A model generated the notes under the pieces. The model saw only the letters and a program-made list of their open reading frames with translations. It was not told the origin of the DNA and made no database searches. A stretch of 64,000 nucleotides of DNA. It comes from Rutpela maculata (Eukaryota > Arthropoda > Insecta > Coleoptera > Cerambycidae). Location of the stretch: NCBI GenBank assembly GCA_936432065.2, contig OW386289.2, forward strand, positions 35,731,903-35,795,902, written 5' to 3'. Below are positions 41,012 through 52,735 of the stretch, one piece after another; position 1 is the stretch's first letter, and the number at the start of each line of letters is the position of its first letter. The position numbers were made by a program, and so were the translations under genes.

Positions 41012-42645
41012 ATTTAACTTTAAATTGATGTTAATCAAAATTGAGTAAAATTGTTAAATTGAGTTAATCAAATTAACTTTTAACTGCCAGGTGAACAGCA
41101 TATGTAAGAAATCATACTTTAAGTTAAAGAGCATCTCAGAATTTCGCAATTATTTACCTACGCACACAAAACGTAATCTAGCCGATGCTCTAGTTCTATC
41201 TCAGGCCAATTACATGGACTCGGTCTATGGACCATACTTAACTGAATTCAATAAATACCGCCTACAAAAAATACAAAATTCTTGTATTCGTTTTGTACAC
41301 AACCTGCAAAGAAGAGATCATGTTAGTCGACATCTGCAAGATACCAAATGGCTGAACATGGGCCAAAGGCGTTTTTTACATTTGAGTTGTATAATATATA
41401 AGGTTGTAAACTCAGAAACTCCTGAATATTTAAGAGAACTAATTGTTAGACGTAAAGACTTGCATCATTAAAGCTAGTGTTTTTTGCCTATGTCAGATCC
41501 AGATTAGAATATGGTGCACTGATATGGTATCCATTATATCAATGTCATATCGATGCAATAGAATCAGTACAGAGAAAATTTTTAAAATATCTATCTTACA
41601 AGATCAGTGGTACTTATCCGGAAATGGGAATTGAATACTCATTACTACTTAACCAGCATCAACTTATATCTCTAAAATCAAGGAGAATCTTAATCTCTAT
41701 ATCATTCTTATATAATCTGTTGCATAATAATATTGATTGCATTAATCTACTAAACAGGGTCAATTTTTTTATACCTAGACTAGCGGCCCGATACTTTCCA
41801 ACTTTCTATAGCAATAATGCTAGGACAAACGTTTTATGTAGATCGCCACTATCTCTAATGTCCAATAATTTTAATGCTATTTCAGAGGTATGCGATATTA
41901 ATACCAACTCCTTGACTTATATTCGACAGGTTCTGATCGACAACAATTCCTAAAAGAATGACATGTTTTTTGGTAAGTTCTACTGGTCTTGCAAATTAGC
42001 GTCTCTTTTTTCTATTTTTGTTTTTTGTTATTCTCTCACACTGTGCTATCTTATGTTATTAGTTTATTTACTATGTCAGTCAGTTACTGTGCTACAGTTT
42101 GTCTTATACATTAATTTATCATATTTGATGTTACCATGTGTTTCCTGTAAATGGGTGTAACCTGTTGGAAATAAAGATCTAAAATAAAAATAAAAAATAA
42201 AATAATAAATAAATAATGTTAATATTAGAAATAAAGATGCTTTGTCAGTCCCGGCCCATAGAACTGAATTTTACAAATGCTGCTTCAGTTACCAGGCAGC
42301 CCATATTTTTAACTTGTTATCGGGACTAAACCACATCAGTTTTGCGAAATTTAAATGCTCGACCAAAGATCTCATTATTAGAGATAACTTGTTACTGTGA
42401 TATGTGATATTTCTTTTACTTATGTGTTTTATACTGTATATTATGTGATTATACTATGTGACTTTGTTGTATACTCAAATGCTGTGTTAAATGTAAACCT
42501 GCTAATTTTGTCATTTTTATTTATTATTACTTACTATTAATAAGTTTAACTAGTACAGGTGGAAGTTAAAATACACTTTGTGGTACCTCTCACCTTTTGT
42601 ATGTGTCTTTCTTCATGCAATAAACTTATATTTATTTATTTATTT
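41012..42645 (+). mobile_element. non-LTR tail D with another non-LTR tail inserted in it
   Basis: The + strand reading 41091-41471 (NSICKKSYFKLKSISEFRNY, later LSQANYMDSVYGPYL) is an RT thumb/C-terminus. It resumes at about 42225-42400 (NIRNKDALSVPAHRTEFYKC then FNLLSGLNHISFAKFK and a stop). Between them another element's C-terminus is inserted (41465-42215). D ends at a TTATTTATTTATTT tail near 42640. At its left edge lies an AT-rich ATTTAACTTTAAATTGATG repeat region (41012-41085). Confidence 0.6.
41465..42215 (+). pseudogene. non-LTR RT C-terminus E, nested in D
   Basis: The + strand reading 41477-41953 begins MFFAYVRSRLEYGALIWYPL, then IESVQRKFLKYLSYKISG and LRSRRILISISFLYNLLHN-like wording, ending VLIDNNS. 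This is the C-terminal end of a second non-LTR type. A 3' UTR follows, ending in GGAAATAAAGATCTAAAATA and an (AATAAA)-rich tail near 42215. Endonuclease and RT core are absent. Confidence 0.65.
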
Positions 42646-42744
42646 ATAATTTCAGCGATCAGCCTGTTTCTTATTAGTGTCTCGTATAACTTTCCCATGA
42701 TGTCAATTAGACATATTGGTCGGTGAAACTGTTGCCTTCTAAAA
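42646..42744 (-). pseudogene. R1-A: RT block stranded between two insertions
   Basis: On the minus strand this 100-bp island reads HRPICLIDIMGKLYETLIRN then RLIAEI, the RP(I/V)CL block of the RT. It fits exactly between the piece ending KPGKPKEST at 43020 and the piece starting GGLGPSENQ at 41008. This proves that the sequences on both sides are insertions. Confidence 0.75.
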
Positions 42745-43016
42745 GTTTTAAATATGTAACAAAAAAATATCTTATATCCAAATGTTTCTATTCTATGGAA
42801 GATTTTTATAATAATGATTTTTCAGACTGGCAATTTTAATACCTTGAGAGAATATACAACTCATTGTATTATTATTTTATATTTATATTGTATTTTGTTT
42901 GTATATGCATGTATTGTATTGTATTTATGAACCCCTTGTTTTTTTGACTTGTGTAAAACTCTTGTTTCTTGGCACCAATAAATTTTCTATTTCTATTTCT
43001 ATTTCTATTTCTAGGA
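42745..43016 (+). mobile_element. non-LTR 3' end F with (TTTCTA)n tail
   Basis: A short reading AFKSFKYVTKKYLISKCFYS then MEDFYNNDFSDWQF and stop is the C-terminus. The 3' UTR ends GGCACCAATAAATTTTCTAT and repeats of TTTCTA up to 43016. It resembles the tail at 30061-30317 and belongs to a related CR1/Jockey-like family, strongly 5'-truncated. Confidence 0.65.
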
Positions 43017-43831
43017 CGATGTGCTCTCCTTTGGTTTGCCTGGTTTCCAGAGCAGAGTAATTCTTGCTTTTTAACACATTTTTGGGAAGGAATGTTTCCT
43101 CAGAAGTTTGTTTAATATTGTTAGCACCAGCTGGGGGTGGGAGGTTGCAAATTCTTTTACCGCTTCTGGAGGAATTTTATCAGGTCCGGGGGCGGTGCCG
43201 GTTTTAATTCTATCGAAAGCTATTTTAAGTTCTTCCAGAGAGAAATCTCTGGGTGCTGTCGCCCCATGATCATGCGTCCAAGCATCTTCCGTTGGGAAGA
43301 GAGCCTCAAGTATTTCTTCCTTGAATTCCGTTGTGATAGCGAAAGGCAGGGATGGTCCCGTAATTGTTTTCCTTACAATACGATACTCATCTCCCCAGAT
43401 GTCCTCGTCTAACCTCCTGCATAGATCGTCCCAAGATTTGCGTTTAGCATCTCTGATGAATTTTTGCAGTTCTTTTTTCTTCGCTTTGTATGAGGCAAGT
43501 CTCTGGGCCATCAGGTCCGCATCGTCTCTTCTAGTTCTGGTGAGTGATCTCCTGGCCGCCGCGCACTCCTGTCTTTTATTGTCAATGAGGTTATTCCACC
43601 AATATGGTTTGTTTTCGGGTATCCCATTTCTTGTAGGACAACTTTTTCTGTACGCTTCTTTGATGATGTTTGTGCAAGTCTTGACATCAATGTCATTTTC
43701 CCGGAGGCTATGGGCCTGTGTCGTGATGTGTCTATTGAACGCATCCTTGTCTATAATAACCTTGGGTTTAAATGAGACCCTCATTGCCGGAGCGTTTACA
43801 ACGACCTCGAAACATATGAGAAGATGATCAC
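43017..43831 (-). pseudogene. R1-A: linker and start of RT domain
   Basis: The minus-strand reading 43784-43071 runs from MRVSFKPKVIIDKDAFNRHI through PYWWNNLIDNKRQECAAARR to ELKIAFDRIKTGTAPGPDKI and PPEAVKEF, the GPDxIP block before the RT. The IWGDEYRIVRK block is typical of R1/TRAS. A frameshift at about 43840 separates it from the endonuclease. SLSDHLL, the last catalytic DH block, is readable at about 43840. Confidence 0.82.
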
Positions 43832-44392
43832 TCAGAGATTCCTCCAGTTTGTTACATACCTCGACATGCTCTGAGATGAGCAGGTTACGTCAATATGGGA
43901 CCTTGAAGTTCTTCTGACAAAAGTTGGATCCCCCGTGTTGTGGACCACCAGATCTAGCGTCGCCATCCATTCTGTCAGGATTTCACCTCTGGTATCTTGC
44001 AGAGGTGCTCCCCATTCTGGGGCTTTGGCATTGAAGTCGCCCACAATTACAGCTTCCCTTGTAGTCCTGATATCCTCCATGAGTACCGTCATTTGGTTTT
44101 TGTACTCCTCAGTCGGAATATTTGGCGAAGAGTATAAGCAGAATAAGGCGAATTTAACGAGTTTTATCTTTATATATCCTCTGTGTTCGTAGACCTTTGA
44201 GACCTCGATTTTATTATTTCTGAAGTACACAGCTACGTCCGTTCTTTTATCTGTCAACCAGCCTGATCCTTTCACCAGATTTCGGTTAGGTTCAGAAACC
44301 GCGATTATATCCGTCCCCTCTCTGCACGCTGTCGCGAATGCCAGATCATGGGCGGCCCTAGACCTATTTGCATTTATTTGTAGTATTTTCAT
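43832..44392 (-). pseudogene. R1-A: apurinic-like endonuclease, ORF2 start
   Basis: The 186-aa reading starts MKILQINANRSRAAHDLAFA at 44392, only 7 nt after the ORF1 stop. EPNRNLVKG contains the catalytic Glu, VIVGDFNAKAPEWGA the Asp-Asn pair, and RSHIDVTCSS the conserved IDxT block. It is cut by a frameshift just before SDH. APE-type endonucleases nick the target for target-primed reverse transcription. Confidence 0.85.
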
Positions 44393-44399
44393 AGACGGT

Positions 44400-45368
44400 T
44401 TATTGTGGTATCCGCCTGCTCCTGGCTTTTGCCTCGGCGTCTATTAGCTTTTTGTACTTAGGGCATCTGGTAGAATCCGCCCCATGTCCTTGTTCTTGGC
44501 AACTCGGACAGTAGGCGGTATTTTGGCAGTCTTTGGCTTTGTGCCCCTTCTTTAAGCATTTAAGGCACTCATTTTCTCGGTCTGCTCCTTTGCACGCTCC
44601 ACGACTGTGTCCGAATTCCAGACATTTTAAGCATCTAAGAATAGAGACTCTGGCTCTGATTCTGCAGTTTACCCAGCCAATAAGAACCTTCTCTTTTTTT
44701 ATCAGCATTTCTGCTGATGCCTTAGGCAATATAACCGTAGCTGTTTTATTACCATTTCTGTTAGGTCTCAGTGATGTTATCCGTATGTCCCGCACATCTG
44801 TTTTTACGTTGTTCGTGATAGCCTGTTTTATCTCCTCTTCTGTAACATTAGGGTCAATGTCTGAGACGTGAACTGTCATTTCCTTTCGTTCCATATGTAC
44901 CACTGTCTTTCAGCTGCATTTGTATTTTCTCCTTTAGGCTCGCCGCTCGAGCTTGGTCTCCTTCAACCCTAAGCAGTAGGTTTCCCCCTCCTGTTTCTTT
45001 GATGGTCTTGATTTTTACACCCAATCTACCGATGTCTACATTTTCCTTAACTGTTTTCAGCAGGTCCGCATATTGTCTGTCACCTTTTTGAACAATGATC
45101 GCTTGTGTTTTCGGTAGGGTTTGCTTATTTACGGTACTTTGCCTACTCATGGGTATCAGGAGTTTTAATTCCATGTCTAAAACTATACGGTCGCTAGCAA
45201 AAACGTATTCGAAAATTTTTCTGTAGTAGTTCCTGTCCAGTCCCTCAGCAGCTACAAATAGCACCTTTTTTCGAGCCTGCAGGATCAATTCCTTCTTGCA
45301 GTGTTCAGCTAACTTATATACTTCAAGCCAGTCGATTATGCCATTTTCCTCAATTTTGGTGGGCAACA
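44400..45368 (-). pseudogene. R1-A: ORF1 (gag-like), C-terminal two thirds with CCHC knuckles
   Basis: The reading continues from the N-terminal part beyond element B: the codons at the 14-bp target (KQHVYL) join directly to LPTKIEENG. Two overlapping frames (45453-44854 and 44903-44400) reflect one shift. The end carries CLKCLEFGHSRGAC, CLKCLKKGHKAKDC and CPSCQEQGHGADSTRC, three knuckles as in R1/TRAS ORF1. The ORF1 stop and ORF2 start are 7 nt apart here, unlike the ATGA overlap in copy B. Confidence 0.82.
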
Positions 45369-45875
45369 GGTATACATGCTGTCTCCTCCAAGGAGCTGTG
45401 AGACCTTGCCGATGGTGGAGGAGCTTAAGTAGCCACGATGATCCTAAAAGCAATGCCGACAGGAGTCTTGCAAGTGACTCCTGGTAGGGTCACCCAAGCC
45501 GGAATGGTTTTAGGTGAGAGGTGAAAAACTAAGGACAGCTCAACCTCAGGATCCACACCACATGTGGTGTGGCTACGGGAACTGGCGAACCCAGGGTAAT
45601 CCGAGCCACGAGTGAGCTGTGCCACTCACTCGCTTAATACCGTAACCATGGCCCACACTTCAACGTCCTCTGTGGAAAAAAAATGGGCACCTGTGGTAAC
45701 TATGACCGGGGGGCTTGCTGGCCGACCCATGAGGAGAAAACCTCTATAAAAAAACCGACAGCGAAGTCGAAAAAACCTGTGGATACCTGACGACCTCCGC
45801 AGTATATAGTCTTGCCTCCAGAATGGGCGTCACCCGGGGGTATACCGAATATCGTCCCATCTCGTGGGAACTGCT

Positions 45876-47740
45876 ATGGATGAGTTTTTAAGAAATAAAA
45901 TGGATGGGAATAAGGACAAATCGGCGGTGGACCTGACTATGGCAGAAGAGGAAGTCTTCAGAAGAAGGAGCTCCTTGGCACACGGCCCTACTAAGATCAG
46001 AAGCTACTCGACATCAAAAGTGGAAGACGAATAGGAAAAAAAGAGGAAAAGAATAGACTCCCCTAGAATTAGTGGCAAGGGAGAAGATCTTTCTAAAGTT
46101 ACTTTGGAAATGATGACGCTAATAAAACGGATGGACGATAACATGAAAAGTTTGAAGACGTTAGTGATGAACAATCCAAATACGAAGGTAGAAATAAAAA
46201 CCGGGGTAAGAGAATTGTGCAGATTGGCAGACTCCCTAGAAAGGAAGAAACAAAAATGGGTGGGAACGTCGGAAGCGGCGGTAGAAATTGCCGCTCTGAA
46301 AATGGTCGAAACAGACAGCGGGTCAGGCAACAAAAGCGCCAAAGATACCGACGGCTTAACTCAGTCAGAGGGACAGAGGAAAGTTAGCATAAGTGAAATC
46401 GCCACGCAAACAGAAAACCCCTGGAAGAGAGCAAAAAAAGAGCAAGAGGAGGAAAAGGCGGGACAGATAATGAAAAGAATAGACGAGAAGATAGAGGACT
46501 TCGATGCCCTGGCGGAAGCCATAAAGGAGGAATGGCCGGAATAGGCCTACAGACATACCAAATGGGAGGAGGGCACCTCCAAATGGGGCGAGGCCGAAGA
46601 CTTGGCCCTGGTTTTGGACGTGGGTGATCAAGGGGACAGAGGCCTAACAAGACAGGCGAAAAACGCGTGCCCTATTCAATAAAGGCTTAGTACCAGGGCG
46701 AATGGAATATGGTGCTTGTTACACCAACCTCACCCTGAACCATGACGAGGTACAAAAGAATGCAGACTGGCACACGTTCCTTCTCACAGGAACTCCAGAA
46801 AATGATGGCTCGTGGGAAACTGAGAAAATACATGCAATGTAAAAAGATTGCTTAGAAAAAATGGGGCAACTAGATAGGACAAGGCTCACCCTTGCCTCGC
46901 AAGAAGGAGTTGATCGGGCCGTTCTAAGAAAACTAGTAGAATTCGCTACTAGCGGAACAAACGTGAACGTGGTACTTCTGGCACCCCCAGGTAGGCGACT
47001 GAAAAGGTCCAAGGAAAAGATAAGCACTAAAACAAACCAGTTCAAAAAGAACACAAATGGGGTGGTCATAAAAGCTGGAAAAAAAGAATATGCTGATCTC
47101 CTAAGGGAGGTAAAAGCTCAAGTAGATGTAGACAAACTGGATATATCAGTAAAGTCAATGAGGAAAACGGCAAAGGGAGACCTTTTGGTTATAGTCGGAG
47201 GCACTGAGGAAGGAAGTACAGGAGAAAGCAAGTATGCTACACGTAGAGATGAAGAGGGCCGAAACAACCCTATTCGTCCACGATATAGAGGCGGATATCA
47301 CAAAGGAGGAGATCAGGAAAGCTCTTTTGGGACAGATGCAAGAAGCAGATAAAAACTACTTGGATGTGAAGACGCTTCGTGAACAAAAGGATGGTTCCCA
47401 GATGGCTACAGTGGTCACGACAAAGGCCATAGCAGCGACACTCCTCAAGGAAGGCCGAATCAAAATAGGGTGGATGAAATGTAAGATCAGGGAGAGGATA
47501 AACGTCCTCAGGTGTTTTAAATGCCTAGATTTCGGTCACAGAGCAGCTCAGTGCAAGGGCCCAGATAGGTCACAAAACTGCCTGAGATGCGGCCAGCATG
47601 GACATAAGGCTGTAGAGTGTAAAAAAGAGGAACACTGCACTACGTGCAATGCAGGCGGACATAGGGCCGATTCGATGAGATGCGAACACTATAAAATAAT
47701 AGTGGAAAGTAAAGGAAGGAAGGGGGGAGGACCCAAATGA
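45876..47740 (+). pseudogene. R1-B: ORF1 (gag-like) with three CCHC knuckles
   Basis: The likely start is ATG at 45876 (MDEFLRNKMDG), with an in-frame TAG at 46032 and frameshifts near 46540-46860 and 47230-47340. A charged coiled-coil-like region (46104-46544; LIKRMDDNMKSLKTLVMNNP, then NTKVEIKTGVREL) corresponds to the same region of copy A. The end has CFKCLDFGHRAAQC, CLRCGQHGHKAVEC and CTTCNAGGHRADSMRC. ORF1 protein binds element RNA. The stop TGA at 47738-47740 overlaps the ORF2 start (ATGA). Confidence 0.8.
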
Positions 47741-49311
47741 AACACTCAATTATGAGTAAAACAAGTAATATAGTAATCTTGCAGGCAAACCTGCAACGGA
47801 AGCAGCGGGCCCATGATATGGCCTTTGCTGCGGCACAGAAAAGAGGTGTAGATATAATAGTGGCCTCTGAGCCAAACTTGACCAGGCTGAAGGGATCTAG
47901 GTGGCTTAAGGATAAAAACAAGGATGTGGGAGTATACCTGGTTAACAGAAACATACAAATTAAAAGAGTCTTCTCGGTAGCAAGCTTTCTAGTCATTGAC
48001 ATCAAGGAATGCTCGTTAGTGTGCTGTTATGCCTCCCCAAACGCACGTCCTGAAGTATTTAAGAAATACATAGATAATATAATGGATATAGTAGTGAATT
48101 GGTCAGGCGAGAAAATTATACTAGGAGACTTGAATTCAAAATCGCCGCAATGGGGCTCCCCGATATGGGATAAGAGAGGGGAATATCTCAGCGAATGCCT
48201 AGCGGCCATGAACCTAGTGGTACATAACGATGGACTGATCCCTACCTGGACGAGAGGGGAGCAGCAGAGTTATATAGACATCACATGTTCAACCCAGGGG
48301 ATAGCCAAACGGGTGATAAATTGGCATGTCCAGGAGGATGAATCCCTAAGCGATCACAGGTTCATAGGTTTTGCCATCAAGGCCCAAAAGGGGAGGCAAA
48401 ATGAGCAATGTAGGACAAAACCGGTGATGAATAAAGAAGCTTTTAGACTAGAGTTTGAACAGGCCATGCTAGAGCTAGAAAACCAGGACCAATCACTGGA
48501 AACCGTGACGGAATCTATAAAAAGGGCCTACAAAAAAAGCCTGGTGAAACGAAATAGGACCCCAGCAAGGTTACCCTATTGGTGGAATGCCGACATTGAA
48601 AGAGCCAGAGATGCCTGCATTGGGGCAAGAAGAGATGCGACCAGGAGTAGGGCTGGTAGACTCCCCGATGAAGAAAGGCAAAGGAGACACCAGGCATACA
48701 AGGATGCTAAACTTGCGCTAGGGAAGCTAATTAAGACGTCAAAGAAACTCCATTGGAGTCAGCTGTGTCAAGATCTGGAGACAGATATATGGGGGAAGGG
48801 CTACAAAATAGCCACAAGAGAGCTGAAAGGTTCAGTCACGCCGTACGAATTATCGGCAGAAAAGAAACTGGAGATCGCTGTCCAGCTCTTCCCACAGAGA
48901 GCTGACCAGTGGCCCAGGAGAGAGCCAGAACACATAGATTTCCCGCCGTTCAGCGAGGAGGAAGTAGCAAACGCGGTCCACAACCTCAAAACGGGAAAAA
49001 GCCCAGGCCTCGATGGGATACCGGCAGAAGCACTGGTGGAAGCCTTTAAAACACCAAATGTGATAGTAGACCTGATGAACAAATTGGCCCGAGAAGGCAG
49101 GGTCCCTGAGGAATGGAAAAAGGCGAAACTGGTGCTACTGTGGAAGGGCAAAGAGCCTATGGACAGCCCGAGCTCTCAGAGACCAATATGTCTAATAAAT
49201 ACCCTGAGTGCCTGGTCAGGGACAGGTTGGTGCAAAAAATAGAAGAAGGGGAAGGCTTTTCAGACAGACAATACGGATTCCGAAAAGGGAAGTCGACAAT
49301 CCAAGCAGTCG
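47737..49311 (+). pseudogene. R1-B: ORF2, endonuclease and first part of RT
   Basis: The 501-aa open reading from 47737 has an APE endonuclease (residues about 1-215): ASEPNLTRLKG with catalytic Glu, ILGDLNSKSPQWGS, YIDITCSTQ and SLSDHRFIGF, with all key residues present. A linker with PYWWNADIERARDACIGARR follows, then IWGKGYKIATRE and NLKTGKSPGLDGIPAEALVE, ahead of the RT. The frame breaks near 49160 (QRPICLINTLS) and continues in another as DRQYGFRKGKSTIQAVE up to 49311, where copy C begins. The endonuclease is the best-preserved TE coding sequence of the window. Confidence 0.85.
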
Positions 49312-49591
49312 AGTGCGGGAGGGAGGGAGGGAGGGAGGGAGGGAGGGAGGGAGGGAGGGAGAGAGAGAGAGAAATTTATTCATATGAGACATTGGTATAT
49401 ACATACACGTCAAATTTGCCACATGGACAAGATACAATAAAAAGTGAAAATCTTACAAATTAGATAGACATAATGCACATAGTAGCCAAATAAAATTTAA
49501 CAAATTAACAATACAGTTGTGTAGACATTCACAGTACATATTAAAATCAGAATATAAAAACTGTGTAGACATTCACAATACTTATTAATAT

Positions 49592-51087
49592 TTAGGACGT
49601 AAAATAATCATAAAATTCCTGTACATCATAAAATACATGTTCCTTCAGAAAACTTTTGACTTGCTTTTGAAACTTTAATATGCTTAGATCTTTCCATTCA
49701 CGGGGTAGTAGGTTGTAGAATTTAACGGATAGAAATCTATATGAGGAGATATTTTTTGTGAGCCTAAAATATGGAGCAATCACAGGCTTAGTGTAATGTT
49801 TATTTACGATTTGGTAGTTATTAATATACTTTCTGGCATAATTTATGCATTCATAAATATATTGATTTGTGCATGTTAAAATTCCCAGACTTTTAAATAA
49901 TGGTCTACATGAGTCAGTGCTCTTAGAATTTGTGAGGATTCTGATTGCACGTTTTTGGAGGCGTAGTATTTTTATGGCATGTGCAGAGCCACCCCAGAGT
50001 ATGATCCCATAACACATAACACTATGAAACAAGGCATAGTATGCCATCAAAATAACATCACTATTTACTGAGATGGTTAAGCTTTTTAAAAGATACACAC
50101 AGCTGGATAATTTTTTTGAGAGAGAAATAATGTGCGGTTCCCAAGATAACTTGCTGTCTACGGTAATAGCTAGACTTTTCATTATTTAAACATAATTCAA
50201 CATTATCATAGTAATCATTGGCTTTAGACTGTATTTCGTGATCTATTTGAGTCAGGATGTCCAATTCTCTATTCGCTGACAACAAGGTGAGGTCATCTGC
50301 ATATCCAATAGATTTAGTTGTGATAAAATCGGCTATGTCATTTATGTAAACTAGAAATAGTATTGAACCCTATGGGACACCATAATTAAGTGGTTTTAAA
50401 GTGGATGTTTTCCCGTTCATGTGTACACACTGATATCTATTGTTTATATAATTTTTTGATAAATGACTAAGCCGATCCTCTGACTCCATACGTTTCCAAT
50501 TTAGTTAATAACAAATCATGCGATACACAGTCGAATGCCTTTGATAAGTCTAACATTGATGCCGCCGTCATATTTCCTTTCTCAAACTCATCAGTTATAA
50601 AATTGATCATATCTATTAAAGCTGTGATAGTTGATTTACCTTTCCTATATCCATATTGCGTTGGATTCAATAATTTTTTTTTCTCCAAGTAACCTAATAA
50701 TCTTATTTTGAAAGCGGCTTCTAGTAATTTTGATAATATAGGAATTATAGATATATGTCTATAATTATCAGGTACATTTTTGTTTCCTTTTTTAAATACT
50801 GGAGTCACTTTAGCAAGTTTGAAATTTTCTGGAAATATTCCTTTTTCGAGACAAATATTAATAAGATATGTTATTTGACTTAATAATTCTTTTTTAGCCA
50901 GCTTGATTGCTTCACTATTTAAACCATAAAAGTCCCTAGATTTAGAGTTACTTAATTTGTCAATTAAATCACTAACTTCAGCTTCAGTGAAGGGTTCTAG
51001 ATAAAAAGAAAATACAACTCTATTTCTTTGTAGATTTTCAACATATGTTGCATTATTAGGATTAACGTGAGCCTTTATATCATCCAC
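49592..51087 (-). pseudogene. element C: reverse transcriptase and C-terminus
   Basis: The reading 51087-50467 has the SNSKSRDFYGLNSEAIKL block, VFKKGNKNVPDNYRHISIIP, YGYRKGKSTITAL and MLDLSKAFDCVSHDLLLTKL (first catalytic Asp). After frame changes SIGYADDLTLLSAN (YADD) is at about 50300-50260. The reading 50182-49592 gives VDSKLSWEPHI, FHSVMCYGIILWGGSAHAIK and the end VFYDVQEFYDYF. At least three frameshifts. The wording fits the CR1/Jockey-like group common in insects. Confidence 0.82.
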
Positions 51088-52168
51088 TATATTAACAAAG
51101 TGTTTAGGTCTTCTACAGAGATATGGATGTTATCAACATCGTCACTTTTTTTATTTATAATGGACCAAGCCATTTTTTGCTTATTACTTGCATTAGTGAT
51201 AAGATTAGTATTATGATTTATGGTCTCTTGTTTTAATGTAGCTCTGTAGTGTTCTTTGAATTTATTGTAATTGTTTTTAAAGTTGTTGTCATATTTATTG
51301 AAATCGTGTAACATTATGAGTGTGTTTTTCATATTTTTTATGTTCTCACTATATTTTATTTTATTTTTCTTTTTATTCGTTCTAATGGGGAAAGATGAAT
51401 CGTAAGTCTTGACCACATTATCTAATAATATTTCTGACATTTCATTTACATCTCCTGTTTGATAGAATTGTGACCAGTCATGACAAGACAAGGAGATTTT
51501 GTAATTTTCTATAGTCGTCTGATTTACAAGCCTATATGTGACTGGTTTATTTATTATGTTGCATTTGTCATGATTTTCAAATGTAAAACTCAAAGCCTTA
51601 TGATCTGATAAGTGAGGATTTAAAACATTAGTTATGTGCTGTCCATAATCTATGTTTGTGAAAATGTTATCAATTCTAGTAGAGGATGTGTGAGTTACTC
51701 TCGTGTAGTCATTTACACATTCATGCATGCCAAATGATATAAACTGGTTTGATAGTTGTCTCGCGATATTTGAATTTAGTGAGGAATCAACATTAAATTA
51801 AAATCACCTATAATTGTGATTTTTTTATCAATGTGTATATTGTCTAAGATTGACATTAATTTTTCATTAAAAATATTGATATCGCCTGATGGTGACCTAT
51901 AACAGCAACCTATGATTGATTTTGACTTACTTAATCCTATAGCACATATTTCAATGTTTAACTCTTCACAATAGTCTTTATAGAACGTGCAAGGTTCAGC
52001 ATCAAAACCCTGTTTTGTGTAGATCGCTACACCCCCATGAATGAAATTGGATCGACAGTAGTATGCTACAAGTTTATAGTTATTCAACCTGATATGATGT
52101 GCTTGCTCCTCACAAGACCATGTTTCACTAAAACAAAGTACGTCATAATCATGATCTGAAAGAAACAT
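51087..52168 (-). pseudogene. element C: APE-type endonuclease and linker
   Basis: The reading 52168-51776 has CFSETWSCEEQAHHIRLNNY (catalytic Glu), RSNFIHGGVAIYTKQGF, GCCYRSPSGDINIF and IIGDFNL. After a frameshift, 51728-51087 gives RIDNIFTNI, LSDHKALSFTF (final DH) and a basic linker up to the RT. All endonuclease blocks are present but split. Confidence 0.82.
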
Positions 52169-52319
52169 GTTTAGTTCTAAAATTTTATTTGAGAGACATT
52201 GAATGTTTATATAGAAGATTGATATATTATTTTGATTGCTACTCTTAATTTTTCCTTCTGTAATTTGATGTTCACCTATGTTTACCTCTCCTTGATTGTC
52301 CCTGAAAAAAGTTATTTGA

Positions 52320-52721
52320 TCAGAATGGGATGTGATTTGATCTGTGCGTAGACGTTTGCATCATGTCTTTGCTCTGGAACTCAGCCACCTTTATTCCCTC
52401 GAACCATGTATTTCCATTGAAAAGTTCCTCTGTTAACGATTTTGGAGCTCCAATCTTAAAGGCACTGAACATGGCTTCTTCAGGATTCCTTGTCAATTTT
52501 TTAACAATTATATCCTCTGTTTTTAGGCTTACTTTCAGATAATTTTCTAATTTGTCTGAAGACAACTGAGGTTGAAATTTGGATACATGTAGCCATATTA
52601 GGTCCTGTTGTTCTACAGCTTTGAATTTATTCTCAGATTGTATTTTTGTTCCAATGATGGTTTTGAAATGTCCTTGCGACCGTTTATGATTATTACAACT
52701 AGTATTTTGAACCACCTTCAC
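52320..52721 (-). pseudogene. element C: ORF1 C-terminal fragment
   Basis: The 133-aa reading contains LIWLHVSKFQPQLSSDKLEN then YLKVSLKTEDIIVKKL and AMFSAFKIGAP..., ending near WFEGIKVAEF. This is the pattern of the RNA-recognition-like domain at the end of ORF1 in CR1/Daphne-like elements (W-L-x-V/I-S, x-F-K-x-G). The N-terminal zinc-finger part is absent, so the copy is 5'-truncated in ORF1. Confidence 0.55.
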
Positions 52722-52735
52722 TTCCTTATCATTTT

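Larger units (their letters stand above)
49312..52735 (-). mobile_element. CR1-like non-LTR element C (minus strand), inserted in R1-B
   Basis: It starts at a (GGGA)n/(GA)n run, the tail of the element, with AATAAA just inside on the minus strand. It ends at about 52735, beyond which R1-B resumes as MARILPNIGG. It contains, from high to low coordinates, an ORF1 end, endonuclease, RT and C-terminus, about 3.4 kb in all. Target duplication is not visible, and R1-B lost part of its RT here, so insertion and deletion probably went together. Confidence 0.8.

Noticed and set aside
46365..47069. Minus-strand ORFs opposite R1-B ORF1
   Set aside because: They are shadows of the + strand ORF1 and have no recognisable domain.
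49312..49372. GGGA repeats as an independent regulatory G-quadruplex locus
   Set aside because: They are explained as the microsatellite tail of minus-strand element C.
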